Positions 1-6,532 of a DNA stretch of 12,151 bases are shown piece by piece (the stretch's first letter is position 1; each line of letters starts with the position of its first letter). The position numbers and the translations under genes were made by a program. The DNA is from Paracoccaceae bacterium (lineage in GTDB: Bacteria; Pseudomonadota; Alphaproteobacteria; Rhodobacterales; Rhodobacteraceae). The stretch covers positions 1-12,151 of the forward strand of contig WTIQ01000508.1 of the NCBI GenBank assembly GCA_011525185.1, read 5' to 3'. The notes under the pieces are model-generated. The model did no database searches and was not told the DNA's origin. It saw only the letters and a list, made by a program, of their open reading frames with translations.

Positions 1-1240
1 TTGTAAGACATGCGGTGTCGTGCCTGAGAAAAAAGAAAACCTTCCTGTTGCTCTTCCTAATGACGTGAGTTTTGACAAACCTGGTAATCCGCTTGATCGT
101 CATCCAACGTGGCGGGAGTGCTCCTGTCCAAAATGTGGTCAAGCTGCGCGGCGCGAAACTGATACGATGGACACTTTTGTGGACAGCTCTTGGTATTTTG
201 CGCGGTTTACGGCTCCACGGTCCGAGACACCGACGCAAAAAGAGGACATCGATTATTGGATGAATGTTGACCAATATATCGGTGGTGTTGAGCACGCGAT
301 CCTTCATCTGCTCTATTCGCGGTTTTTCTGTCGTGGCATGCAGCGTACGGGTCATGCGGCTACTACCGACATTAGCGAACCCTTTAACGCGCTCTTTACC
401 CAAGGCATGGTGACGCACGCCATTTACAAAACCAAAAATCCTGAGGATGGGCGTGATCTATTCCATTTTCCAGAAGATGTTGAGGTGAAAGGGGATAAGG
501 CGGTCTTAAAGGCAACAGGTGAGGCCGTTGATATCGTGCCCTCAGCCAAGATGTCCAAGTCTAAAAAGAACGTGGTTGATCCTGAGTATATCATTTCCCA
601 ATACGGCGCAGATACCGCGCGCTGGTTTGTTCTCTCTGATAGTCCACCCGAACGTGATGTCGAATGGACGGCAAGTGGCGTTGAGGCGGCACATAAGCAT
701 ATCACGCGGGTTTGGATGCTCTGTGATCGGATCGCACAAATGGACAAAGGCGCAGCAGGGCAGGGCGATGTGGAACTCTTGCGCGAGATGCACAAAACCA
801 TTCGCGATGTAACGCTTGGGATCGAGAGCTTTGGCTTTAATGCCTCTATTGCAAAACTCTATGCTTTTACAAATACACTCGCAAAATCAAAGGCCAGTCA
901 CGCTGCACAAAGAAGCGCGATTATGACTTTGGCGCAACTCATGGCTCCAATGACGCCGCATCTCTCCGAAGACATTTGGCATCATCAGGGCGGGGAAGGG
1001 TTGGTGATCCAAGCCACTTGGCCCGTCGCTGACGAGAGCATGCTGGTGGAAACCACAATCACCCTTCCCATTCAAATCAATGGGAAACGACGCAGCGAAG
1101 TGACAGTTGCAAAAGATCTTTCGAAAGATGAGATCGAAGCCATTGCCCTTACGGACGAGGCTGTGCAGCGCGCGCTCGACGGGGCACAGCCAAAGAAAGT
1201 GATTGTCGTACCTGGTAGGATTGTGAATGTCGTTATCTAA
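1..1240 (+). CDS. leuS: Leucyl-tRNA synthetase, C-terminal part (5' end outside window)
   Basis: Cytoplasmic class I aminoacyl-tRNA synthetase that charges tRNA-Leu with leucine. The gene enters from the left edge in frame 2, and the first in-frame GTG at position 20 is internal: the reading CKTCGVVPEKKENLP upstream of it is already LeuS sequence. Visible parts are a zinc-knuckle-like CPKCG followed by the LeuS hallmark DTMDTFVDSSWYF (bases about 134-200), the class I signature KMSKS at 548-562, then the anticodon-binding helical domain, and the small C-terminal domain ending KKVIVVPGRIVNVV. The HIGH motif and the CP1 editing domain lie upstream, outside the window. The stop is TAA at 1238-1240. 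Its last 14 bases overlap the start of the LptE-like gene, so leuS, lptE and holA look co-transcribed, an order common in proteobacteria. Confidence 0.97.
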   Translation, partial: CKTCGVVPEKKENLPVALPNDVSFDKPGNPLDRHPTWRECSCPKCGQAARRETDTMDTFVDSSWYFARFTAPRSETPTQKEDIDYWMNVDQYIGGVEHAILHLLYSRFFCRGMQRTGHAATTDISEPFNALFTQGMVTHAIYKTKNPEDGRDLFHFPEDVEVKGDKAVLKATGEAVDIVPSAKMSKSKKNVVDPEYIISQYGADTARWFVLSDSPPERDVEWTASGVEAAHKHITRVWMLCDRIAQMDKGAAGQGDVELLREMHKTIRDVTLGIESFGFNASIAKLYAFTNTLAKSKASHAAQRSAIMTLAQLMAPMTPHLSEDIWHHQGGEGLVIQATWPVADESMLVETTITLPIQINGKRRSEVTVAKDLSKDEIEAIALTDEAVQRALDGAQPKKVIVVPGRIVNVVI

Positions 1241-1715
1241 AGCGTTGATCGCTTTTGTTATTTGTGTTGCGCTTACAGGATGTCAGCTCTCCCCTGCCTT
1301 AGAGCCAAAGGGAGCAGGGCAGCAGTTTGTTGGGACGGTAAATCTCAAAACACCCAACACTCGCTATGAATATGTGCTGTTCCAGCATCTCAACGACCGA
1401 TTAGAAGACAATCCAAATGGAGAATGGGTTTTGTCCTACTCTCTCTCACAGTCGTCACGCCGGAGTGGGATTGATCGATCAGGGCTTGCCCATCGGGTCA
1501 TTGTGAGCGGCTCAGCAAAGTATACGCTTACAAGGGTAGGCGAGGCAAAGCCCGTCAAAACGGGCTCTGTTGAGAGCTTTGTGGGATATTCTTCGCTGGC
1601 CTCGTCAGTTGCGGAAGATGCCTCGCGGCGAGACGCTGAAAAACGACTAGCGACAATCCTAGCAGACAAAATTGTGCAAGAGCTGATGTTATTTTCAAAG
1701 GACAATGGGTCGTGA
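1227..1715 (+). CDS. lptE: LptE-like LPS-assembly lipoprotein
   Basis: Small 162-residue lipoprotein, probably the LptE partner of the LptD outer-membrane translocon that inserts lipopolysaccharide. The sequence shows a short positively charged start, a hydrophobic stretch (residues about 6-17) and the lipobox LTGC with Cys19 as the lipidated residue. The residue after Cys is Gln, not Asp, so Lol sorting to the outer membrane is expected. The remainder is a small polar domain without a catalytic motif. The LptE assignment rests mainly on position between leuS and holA, size and lipobox, because the family diverges strongly. The start overlaps leuS by 14 bases and the stop overlaps the holA GTG by 4 bases (GTGA), which suggests translational coupling. 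It could be another small outer-membrane lipoprotein, but the synteny makes LptE the best call. Confidence 0.8.
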   Translation: MSLSKALIAFVICVALTGCQLSPALEPKGAGQQFVGTVNLKTPNTRYEYVLFQHLNDRLEDNPNGEWVLSYSLSQSSRRSGIDRSGLAHRVIVSGSAKYTLTRVGEAKPVKTGSVESFVGYSSLASSVAEDASRRDAEKRLATILADKIVQELMLFSKDNGS

Positions 1716-2740
1716 AACTCTCGGGCGCTCAAATCACAGGTTATGTCGGCAATCCTGAACCGCAGCGCCTTGGTGTGCTTATTTACGGACCTGATGCAAT
1801 GCGGGTGGCATTGAAGCGTCAAGACTTGATCAAAGCGCTCGCAGGGCCAGAGGCAGAGCAAGAAATGCGCTTGGCGCGGCTCGCAGGCTCAGATCTGCGC
1901 AAAGATCCCGCATCGCTTTTAGATGCGATCAAAGCCCAGAGCTTTTTTCCCGGACCCCGTGTGGTCTTTGTCGAGGACGTTACAGATGGCCTATCAAAAC
2001 TGATCATCGCGGCCTTAGAAGAATGGCAGGACGGCGATGGTCAAGTCATTCTCACGGCGGGTCAATTGCGGGCCTCAAGCGCTCTGCGTAAATTCTTTGA
2101 GCAGCACAAAAATGCCTATGCAATGGCGGTATATGCAGATCCACCAGGGCAGCAAGAGATCCAACAGATGCTCGAGAAAGCTGGATTGAACGATGTTCCA
2201 AGAGAGTGTTTCCAAGCGCTTGTCGCTTTGGCGCAGTCTTTGGAACCAGGCGGTTTTATGCAAACGATTGAAAAGCTGTCGCTCTATCGTTTGAACGCGT
2301 TAAGCCCCATGACGGTAGAGGAGGTCGAGCTTTGCGCGCCAGTGTCACGCGAAGCTGAGATCGATGAAGCTCTCAATTGTGTGAGTGAAGGGCGGGTGGA
2401 TGAGCTTGCCCCCATCATGCAACGCCTGATGACGCAAGGGACGCAGCCCGTGACCCTCTGCATCAGTTTGATGCGGCATTTTAAGATGCTCTTCACAATC
2501 GCCTCTCATCCAGCTGGTGCCTCTCAGGGTATTGCACAGTTAAGACCACCGCTCTTTGGTCCAAGACGCAACCGTGTGCAAAGGCAGGCGACAATCTGGT
2601 CCTTGCGCAAGGCAAAATTCGCGGTTGAGCTTTTGGTCGATCTGGATTTGAAACTACGCTCTGCGGGTCAAACTGCGCCAAACTTTGCGCTGGTCGAACG
2701 TTCCATGATCCGGCTCGCCATGATGGCGCGACGCTCCTGA
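1712..2740 (+). CDS. holA: DNA polymerase III subunit delta
   Basis: Clamp-loader delta subunit (342 residues, about the family's usual length). It opens the beta sliding clamp within the DnaX complex during replication. The N-terminal LGVLIYGPDAMRVALKRQDL is the degenerate nucleotide-binding segment typical of HolA. The middle FFPGPRVVFVEDVTDGLSK and GQVILTAGQLRASSALRKFF match the clamp-loader fold. The C-terminal part carries the alphaproteobacterial HolA pattern LRPPLFGPRRNRVQRQ followed by LDLKLRSAGQ and a final RSMIRLAMMARR. It starts with GTG at 1712 inside the lptE stop (4-base overlap), and the stop is TGA at 2738-2740. As the third gene of the leuS-lptE-holA operon it probably relies on the leuS promoter. 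I see no clear terminator in the 86 bases that follow. Confidence 0.95.
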   Translation: MKLSGAQITGYVGNPEPQRLGVLIYGPDAMRVALKRQDLIKALAGPEAEQEMRLARLAGSDLRKDPASLLDAIKAQSFFPGPRVVFVEDVTDGLSKLIIAALEEWQDGDGQVILTAGQLRASSALRKFFEQHKNAYAMAVYADPPGQQEIQQMLEKAGLNDVPRECFQALVALAQSLEPGGFMQTIEKLSLYRLNALSPMTVEEVELCAPVSREAEIDEALNCVSEGRVDELAPIMQRLMTQGTQPVTLCISLMRHFKMLFTIASHPAGASQGIAQLRPPLFGPRRNRVQRQATIWSLRKAKFAVELLVDLDLKLRSAGQTAPNFALVERSMIRLAMMARRS

Positions 2741-2781
2741 GGCAGCTCTTTTAAACGGATCAAAACGATATATCTAATTTC

Positions 2782-2799
2782 GGAAACCCTAAAGTTTCC
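2782..2799. other. Short inverted repeat upstream of yggS
   Basis: GGAAAC and GTTTCC form a perfect 6-bp inverted repeat around a 6-base spacer (CCTAAA), 28 bases upstream of the yggS start in the 86-base gap after holA. It could be a weak hairpin or a small operator. There is no T-run on the 3' side, so it is not a standard intrinsic terminator. An inverted repeat this short may well occur by chance. Confidence 0.25.
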
Positions 2800-2826
2800 T
2801 GTTCATGAAAAAGAGAGGATGTACCG

Positions 2827-3489
2827 ATGTCACTCGATGCGATTGTAAAAAGGCTTGAGGCTGCGGAACGGTCCGCCAATAGGGACATTGGATCGACCGA
2901 GCTGATCGCTGTTTCAAAGGTGCAGCCCAATGAAAGGGTAGAGGCCGTATTGCAAGAGGGGCATCGCATCTTTGGGGAAAATCGCGTGCAAGAGGCCTAT
3001 GATAAATGGCCCCAGTTCAAAGAGAGCTATGAGGGGGTAAAGCTCCACTTAATCGGCCCCTTGCAAACCAATAAAGCACGCCAAGCGATGCAACTCTTTG
3101 ATGTGATCCACTCGCTTGATCGGCTCAAGCTCGCCAAGACGCTCGCGCGATTGGCCCAAGACATGGGCACATGCCCCGATCTCTTTTTGCAGGTGAATAC
3201 GGGACGCGAACCGCAGAAGTCGGGGATCATGCCAGAAGAAACGGAGGGCTTCTTGAGCGAATGCGCCTCTATGGATTTATCGATCAAAGGATTGATGTGC
3301 ATCCCGCCAGCTCACGAAGCAGCAGAGACACATTTCAAACTGATGGCAGAGCTCACCCGCGAATTTGCCCTGCCACAACTCTCGATGGGCATGTCAGAAG
3401 ATTTTGAAACGGCGGTGCAACATGGCGCAACGCATGTGAGGGTTGGCTCCGCTATTTTTGGCGCGCGTGTCTATGCGGCAAAACAATAA
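2827..3489 (+). CDS. yggS: YggS-family PLP homeostasis protein
   Basis: Pyridoxal-5'-phosphate-binding protein of the YggS/PLPBP (PROSC) family. It has no known catalytic turnover and buffers free PLP and amino-acid/keto-acid balance in the cytoplasm. It is 220 residues, slightly shorter than the E. coli protein. The PLP lysine sits in LIAVSKVQP (Lys31). Other family marks are IFGENRVQEAYDKW, HLIGPLQTNKARQA, FLQVNTGREPQKSG, GLMCIPP and the phosphate-binding tail LSMGMSEDFETAVQHGATHVRVGSAIFG. The start at 2827 is supported by the purine-rich GAGAGGA about 8 bases upstream. The gene stands apart from holA (86-base gap), so it may have its own promoter, although a TATATCTAAT stretch at about 2770 is the only suggestive sequence. 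Its last 38 bases overlap the end of the convergent L,D-transpeptidase gene. Confidence 0.94.
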   Translation: MSLDAIVKRLEAAERSANRDIGSTELIAVSKVQPNERVEAVLQEGHRIFGENRVQEAYDKWPQFKESYEGVKLHLIGPLQTNKARQAMQLFDVIHSLDRLKLAKTLARLAQDMGTCPDLFLQVNTGREPQKSGIMPEETEGFLSECASMDLSIKGLMCIPPAHEAAETHFKLMAELTREFALPQLSMGMSEDFETAVQHGATHVRVGSAIFGARVYAAKQ

Positions 3490-3976
3490 TTTTTGTGCCG
3501 AAAGTTATCCGCTTCAAGATGTCCAGCAGGTCTTGGCGATCAAAGGCAATGCAGCCCTCTGTAGGATGCCCTGGCTTGCGCCATTGATGTAAAAAAATTG
3601 CGGAGCCGCGCCCTTTGACTGGATAGGGCCAATTCCAATTTGTCAAAAGAATGATGTCATAAAGAGGGTCGGGGCGGATAAGCCTTTCATGTCGGTAATC
3701 TGAGGGCCATTTCCCCAGCATATTGTAATCGGGATCTTTGATGTCATCTGACCAGATATCGCGGGGAGAGAGAGCTATCGCCCAATCAACAGGCTTTTTG
3801 ATCCGATCCGCGCGGTACAAACATCCCACAATCTCATGCATGCCTTCGGGTGTGGCTTGGTCCCCTTCACGTTTTCTGGTCGTTGTTCCGTTTCGCCCAA
3901 TGCTGCAAGGGTAGGTTATATGCCCCATCTTTGCGCCCATTGGCGTGACGACAAGATGTTGCAGAACGCGGGTCAT
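3452..3976 (-). CDS. YkuD-type L,D-transpeptidase, no signal peptide
   Basis: 174-residue protein with the L,D-transpeptidase catalytic (YkuD/ErfK) fold. This family makes or remodels 3-3 crosslinks, or attaches lipoproteins to peptidoglycan, through an active-site cysteine. The core motif is visible as His130 in SAIFLHQW followed by HPTEGCIAF with the probable nucleophile Cys142. This is the variant 'TEGCIA' form instead of the classic SHGC. The N-terminus is hydrophilic (MTRVLQHLVVTPMGAKMGHI), with no signal peptide or membrane anchor, so its route to the periplasm is unclear. Its ATG lies inside the ribA stop (ATGA, 4-base overlap), so it should be translationally coupled to ribA. Stop is TAG at 3454-3452, within the 3' end of convergent yggS. 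Its exact substrate cannot be read from the sequence. Confidence 0.85.
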   Translation of the reverse strand: MTRVLQHLVVTPMGAKMGHITYPCSIGRNGTTTRKREGDQATPEGMHEIVGCLYRADRIKKPVDWAIALSPRDIWSDDIKDPDYNMLGKWPSDYRHERLIRPDPLYDIILLTNWNWPYPVKGRGSAIFLHQWRKPGHPTEGCIAFDRQDLLDILKRITFGTKIIVLPHRHARQK

Positions 3977-5058
3977 AAGAGGTGTTGCGATTTCTTCGCT
4001 TTCGTTGCGAGGTAATGCACATTTTGTGCATTGGGTTTTATAATCAAAGGCACCCTCTCGCTCACTGTAATGCCTTGGCGTTCCATCATCTCGATCTTGG
4101 CGGGATTATTGGTCATCAGGCGAATGCATCGCACCCCCATTTCCTTGAGAATGGAAGCCCCTAATCTAAAGTCGCGCTCATCATCTTCAAAACCCAATCG
4201 ATGATTTGCTTCAACTGTGTCAAAGCCCTCATCCTGTAACGAATAGGCGCGCATTTTATTGGTTAGGCCAATCCCGCGTCCCTCTTGGTTGAGATAGAGA
4301 AGCATACCAGAACCCGCCTCTCCCATATGGCGCAGCGCACCGCGCAATTGTGGCCCGCAATCGCATTTCAAGCTGCCCAAGACATCCCCCGTAAAACAGG
4401 CTGAGTGCAAACGCACCAAAATCGGTTGGCTGAGATCAAGTTTACCAACTTCAAAGCCGAAATGCTCAATAGACCCGTCATCGGGGCGAAAAATGTGGAG
4501 TTTGCTATTGAGGGCCTCTTGGATCGGTACGCGGGCCTTGATTACATCGTTCAGTCCAACTTCCTGAGACAGGGTCTTTAGCGTTAAAGAGGCATTAATC
4601 TCGGTTAAATACTGACCAATTAGCGGCGCGGGATCCTCAATATAGGTGACGATGGCGGCTGGTAACAGCTGGGCTGACTTTAAAAGGGCCAGTATCGTGC
4701 GTTCAATAGAGACCTCACCACCTCTTTTGCAGCGAAACGGACCTTTCATAGGATAGCTTAGATCGGTTGAAGGATCGGCAACCGATTGAACCCACCGTTT
4801 GTCAAAAGACATAGGCAGATCAATGCGCACGAGATCTTGATCATAGGCGGCCAGTTTTAGGGTACGTGCACGCCGGTCAGTGAGGACAAGCAAATGTTCG
4901 TCTGCGAGGCTGCGTATTGCCTCTAGTCGTTCGCTCGTGAGTGTTTCTACAGGCAGGCACAGCGCCATGCGGTCTGCTTTTACGATGACAGGTAGGCCCA
5001 TACGCAAATCTGATCGCGCACGCGCGATATTTTCCATAGGTGTTAGACCGAGTGACAC
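3973..5058 (-). CDS. ribA: GTP cyclohydrolase II with degenerate RibB-like N-terminal domain
   Basis: First committed step of riboflavin synthesis: GTP to 2,5-diamino-6-ribosylamino-pyrimidinone phosphate, formate and pyrophosphate. Numbering below is from a TTG at 5145. The catalytic domain (about 205-390) has zinc ligands Cys250, Cys261 and Cys263 in HSACFTGDVLGSLKCDCG with the spacing of E. coli RibA, then YLNQEGRGIGLTNKMRAYSL and ANHRLGFEDDERDF. The front part (about 38-200) follows the outline of DHBP synthase (RibB): ARARSDLRMGLPVIV, LLVLTDRRARTLKL, RTILALLKSAQLLPAAIV. However, the RENEGD-type acidic motif and the GHTEA histidine motif are missing. I prefer the GTG at 5058 (reading MSLGLTPMENIARA...), which has a GGAG 11 bases upstream. 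The TTG at 5145 would add 29 residues and has no visible SD. The gene is co-transcribed with the L,D-transpeptidase downstream. I see no FMN-riboswitch conservation upstream. Confidence 0.93.
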   Translation of the reverse strand: MSLGLTPMENIARARSDLRMGLPVIVKADRMALCLPVETLTSERLEAIRSLADEHLLVLTDRRARTLKLAAYDQDLVRIDLPMSFDKRWVQSVADPSTDLSYPMKGPFRCKRGGEVSIERTILALLKSAQLLPAAIVTYIEDPAPLIGQYLTEINASLTLKTLSQEVGLNDVIKARVPIQEALNSKLHIFRPDDGSIEHFGFEVGKLDLSQPILVRLHSACFTGDVLGSLKCDCGPQLRGALRHMGEAGSGMLLYLNQEGRGIGLTNKMRAYSLQDEGFDTVEANHRLGFEDDERDFRLGASILKEMGVRCIRLMTNNPAKIEMMERQGITVSERVPLIIKPNAQNVHYLATKAKKSQHLL

Positions 5059-5176
5059 GTCTCTCTGGGCTCCTTTCACGTTTACGTTGTTTTGCGCCAA
5101 AGCAAAGCGCGGGTCAATGGCGCTTCGAAGCAAGAGCAATTTCAATGTCGGTTTTACTTGGGCCGTGCGGATTGCA

Positions 5177-5207
5177 TTTATATGAGAGTTCCTGACAAAT
5201 ATTTCAA
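5177..5207 (-). promoter_or_regulatory. ribA: Possible ribA promoter
   Basis: On the minus strand, TTGAAA (5207-5202) and TATAAA (5182-5177) lie 19 bases apart, about 120 bases upstream of the preferred ribA start, in the divergent gap between ribA and cenR. Both hexamers are near sigma-70 consensus, but the 19-base spacer is long. Evidence is sequence resemblance only. Confidence 0.28.
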
Positions 5208-5315
5208 AAAGTTATGAAAAAACTCGAGTTTGTGAGAAAGGCACTCATCGCTTGCAACATATTACGCCTAAATTTTAAACTGGTTTCATCGAGAATTTAG
5301 TGTGCTGAGGTCTCT

Positions 5316-5993
5316 ATGAAAAAAATATTGCTTGTGGATGATGAAGAAGATCTGCGCGACGCGCTCGCCGAGCAGCTGCTTATCACTGAGGAATTTGATG
5401 TTGTCCAAGCTGGCACGGGAAGTGAGGCTCTTACCGCGGTAAAATCTGCTGATTTGGACTTGATCATTTTAGATGTCGGACTGCCCGACACGGATGGACG
5501 AGAACTGTGCAAGCTGATGCGCAAGCAAGGCATTAAATGCCCGATCATAATGTTGACGGGCCATGATAGCGATGCGGATACGATTCTGGGGCTTGATGCA
5601 GGGGCAAATGACTATGTGACCAAACCGTTTAAGTTTTCGGTGCTCCTTGCGCGCATCCGTTCACATCTCCGCCAGTTTGAACATTCCGAAGATGCAACCT
5701 TCCCCTTAGGGCCTTACACTTTCAAGCCATCACAAAAGATTTTGATGAGTGAAGATGAGAGGAAAATTCGGCTCACGGAGAAGGAAACGAATATCCTTAA
5801 ATACCTGCTTAGGTCTGGAGAGGCCTCTGTCTCGCGCGATGAGCTTTTGCATGAAGTCTGGGGATATAATGCGGGTATTTCAACGCACACTCTGGAAACG
5901 CATATTTATCGTCTGCGTCAAAAGATCGAGCCCAATCCCAGCCAAGTGTCTTTGCTGGTCACCTCGGATGGGGGTTACAGGATTCGCAATTAG
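5316..5993 (+). CDS. cenR: CenR-like OmpR/PhoB-family response regulator
   Basis: 225-residue transcription factor with an N-terminal receiver domain (1-118) and a C-terminal winged-helix DNA-binding domain (about 128-225). Receiver residues are all present: acidic pair Asp9/Asp10, phospho-acceptor Asp53 in LIILDVGLPDTDG, Thr81, Tyr100 and Lys103 in ANDYVTKPFK. The output domain has IRLTEKETNILKYL, HEVWGYNAGISTHTLETHIY and RLRQKIEP. The run from MLTGHDSDADTILGLDAGAND through HEVWGYNAG is what I recall of CenR, the envelope regulator known from Caulobacter and Rhodobacter, where it acts with the kinase CenK. No histidine kinase is adjacent, which also fits CenR. The start has GAGG 5 bases upstream. 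A weak promoter (TTGCAA at 5252, TTTAAA near 5274) may lie in the divergent gap. The identity is from memory of the family, so the symbol is probable and not proven. Confidence 0.82.
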   Translation: MKKILLVDDEEDLRDALAEQLLITEEFDVVQAGTGSEALTAVKSADLDLIILDVGLPDTDGRELCKLMRKQGIKCPIIMLTGHDSDADTILGLDAGANDYVTKPFKFSVLLARIRSHLRQFEHSEDATFPLGPYTFKPSQKILMSEDERKIRLTEKETNILKYLLRSGEASVSRDELLHEVWGYNAGISTHTLETHIYRLRQKIEPNPSQVSLLVTSDGGYRIRN

Positions 5994-6010
5994 TCCAGAG
6001 GGCCTCATTT

Positions 6011-6445
6011 TTACGCCTCTTTCAAAAACTGGGCACCATCACCCTGCTGGCCTGCCCAGTCGTCTTTATTATACAATTGGCAGGTGCTGAGCGAGAGACA
6101 GCCGCAGCCGATACATCCATCCAATGTGTCGCGTAGCTTTTCAAGCGCTCTGATCTTGCGATCTAATTCGGTTTTGAAGTTTGCTGATAGGGTTTGCCAG
6201 TCTCCAAGGGTAGGCGTCCGTTTGTCGGGTAAAATGCTTAGGATTTCTTTGATCTGCGGAAGGGTATAGCCAAAGGATTGCGCCGCTTTGATAAAGGCTA
6301 CTCGACGCATGTCCGACTTCGGATACCGCCTTTGACCGCTTCTGGTTCGGTTAGGTGATAAGAGGCCCATATCTTCATAATAACGCAACGTTGAATGGGC
6401 GAGACCACTGCGTTTTGAAAGAAAGCCAATAGAAATTTCTGCCAT
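6011..6445 (-). CDS. soxR: Redox-sensing MerR-family activator SoxR
   Basis: 144-residue dimeric MerR-type regulator that senses redox-active compounds through a [2Fe-2S] cluster and activates promoters with an over-long spacer. The N-terminal winged helix reads SIGFLSKRSGLAHSTLRYYEDMGLL, followed by the RSGQRRY wing. The dimerisation helix runs at about 80-108, and the cluster ligands Cys111, Cys114, Cys116 and Cys122 sit in CIGCGCLSLSTC, the exact SoxR spacing. Positions equivalent to E. coli Lys89 and Lys92 are Gly81 and Gln84 (GDWQ). The ATG at 6445 has AAGGA about 10 bases upstream. It is divergent from the VOC gene, with the SoxR box between them, so it probably controls that gene and perhaps itself. 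It converges on cenR with only 17 bases between stops and no convincing terminator. Confidence 0.95.
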   Translation of the reverse strand: MAEISIGFLSKRSGLAHSTLRYYEDMGLLSPNRTRSGQRRYPKSDMRRVAFIKAAQSFGYTLPQIKEILSILPDKRTPTLGDWQTLSANFKTELDRKIRALEKLRDTLDGCIGCGCLSLSTCQLYNKDDWAGQQGDGAQFLKEA

Positions 6446-6469
6446 CCAAATAGTCCTTAAAAAAAGTTC

Positions 6470-6500
6470 TAGACCTCAAGTATGCTTGAGGTTTTATATC
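6470..6500 (+). promoter_or_regulatory. SoxR-dependent promoter of the VOC gene
   Basis: A -35 hexamer TAGACC (6470-6475) and a -10 hexamer TATATC (6495-6500) are separated by 19 bases, and the SoxR palindrome fills this spacer. This is the geometry of soxS, where oxidised SoxR untwists the long spacer to activate transcription. Reading the other way, toward soxR, the -10 position is a poor AGAACT, so the main output is expected toward the VOC gene. Confidence 0.75.
6473..6492. promoter_or_regulatory. SoxR box (operator)
   Basis: ACCTCAAGTATGCTTGAGGT is a near-perfect 20-bp palindrome (all but one pair, T6481/G6484, match). The arms CCTCAAG and CTTGAGG are identical to those of the E. coli soxS SoxR site. 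It lies between soxR (minus) and the VOC gene (plus), 27 bases upstream of soxR and 40 bases upstream of the VOC start. Confidence 0.92.
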
Positions 6501-6532
6501 ATGTCTTGCATCAACGAAAGGGAGAGATGTGA

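Noticed and set aside
1436..1861. 141-residue minus-strand open frame across lptE and holA
   Set aside because: It lies antisense to two overlapping operon genes and shows no domain.
5059..5315. FMN riboswitch upstream of ribA
   Set aside because: None of the conserved RFN-element blocks or paired stems could be recognised on the minus strand.
5997..6020. AGAGG...CCTCT inverted repeat between cenR and soxR stops, as a bidirectional terminator
   Set aside because: Only a 5-bp stem with a 14-base loop is possible, too weak to call. The repeated GCCTC makes it look better than it is.
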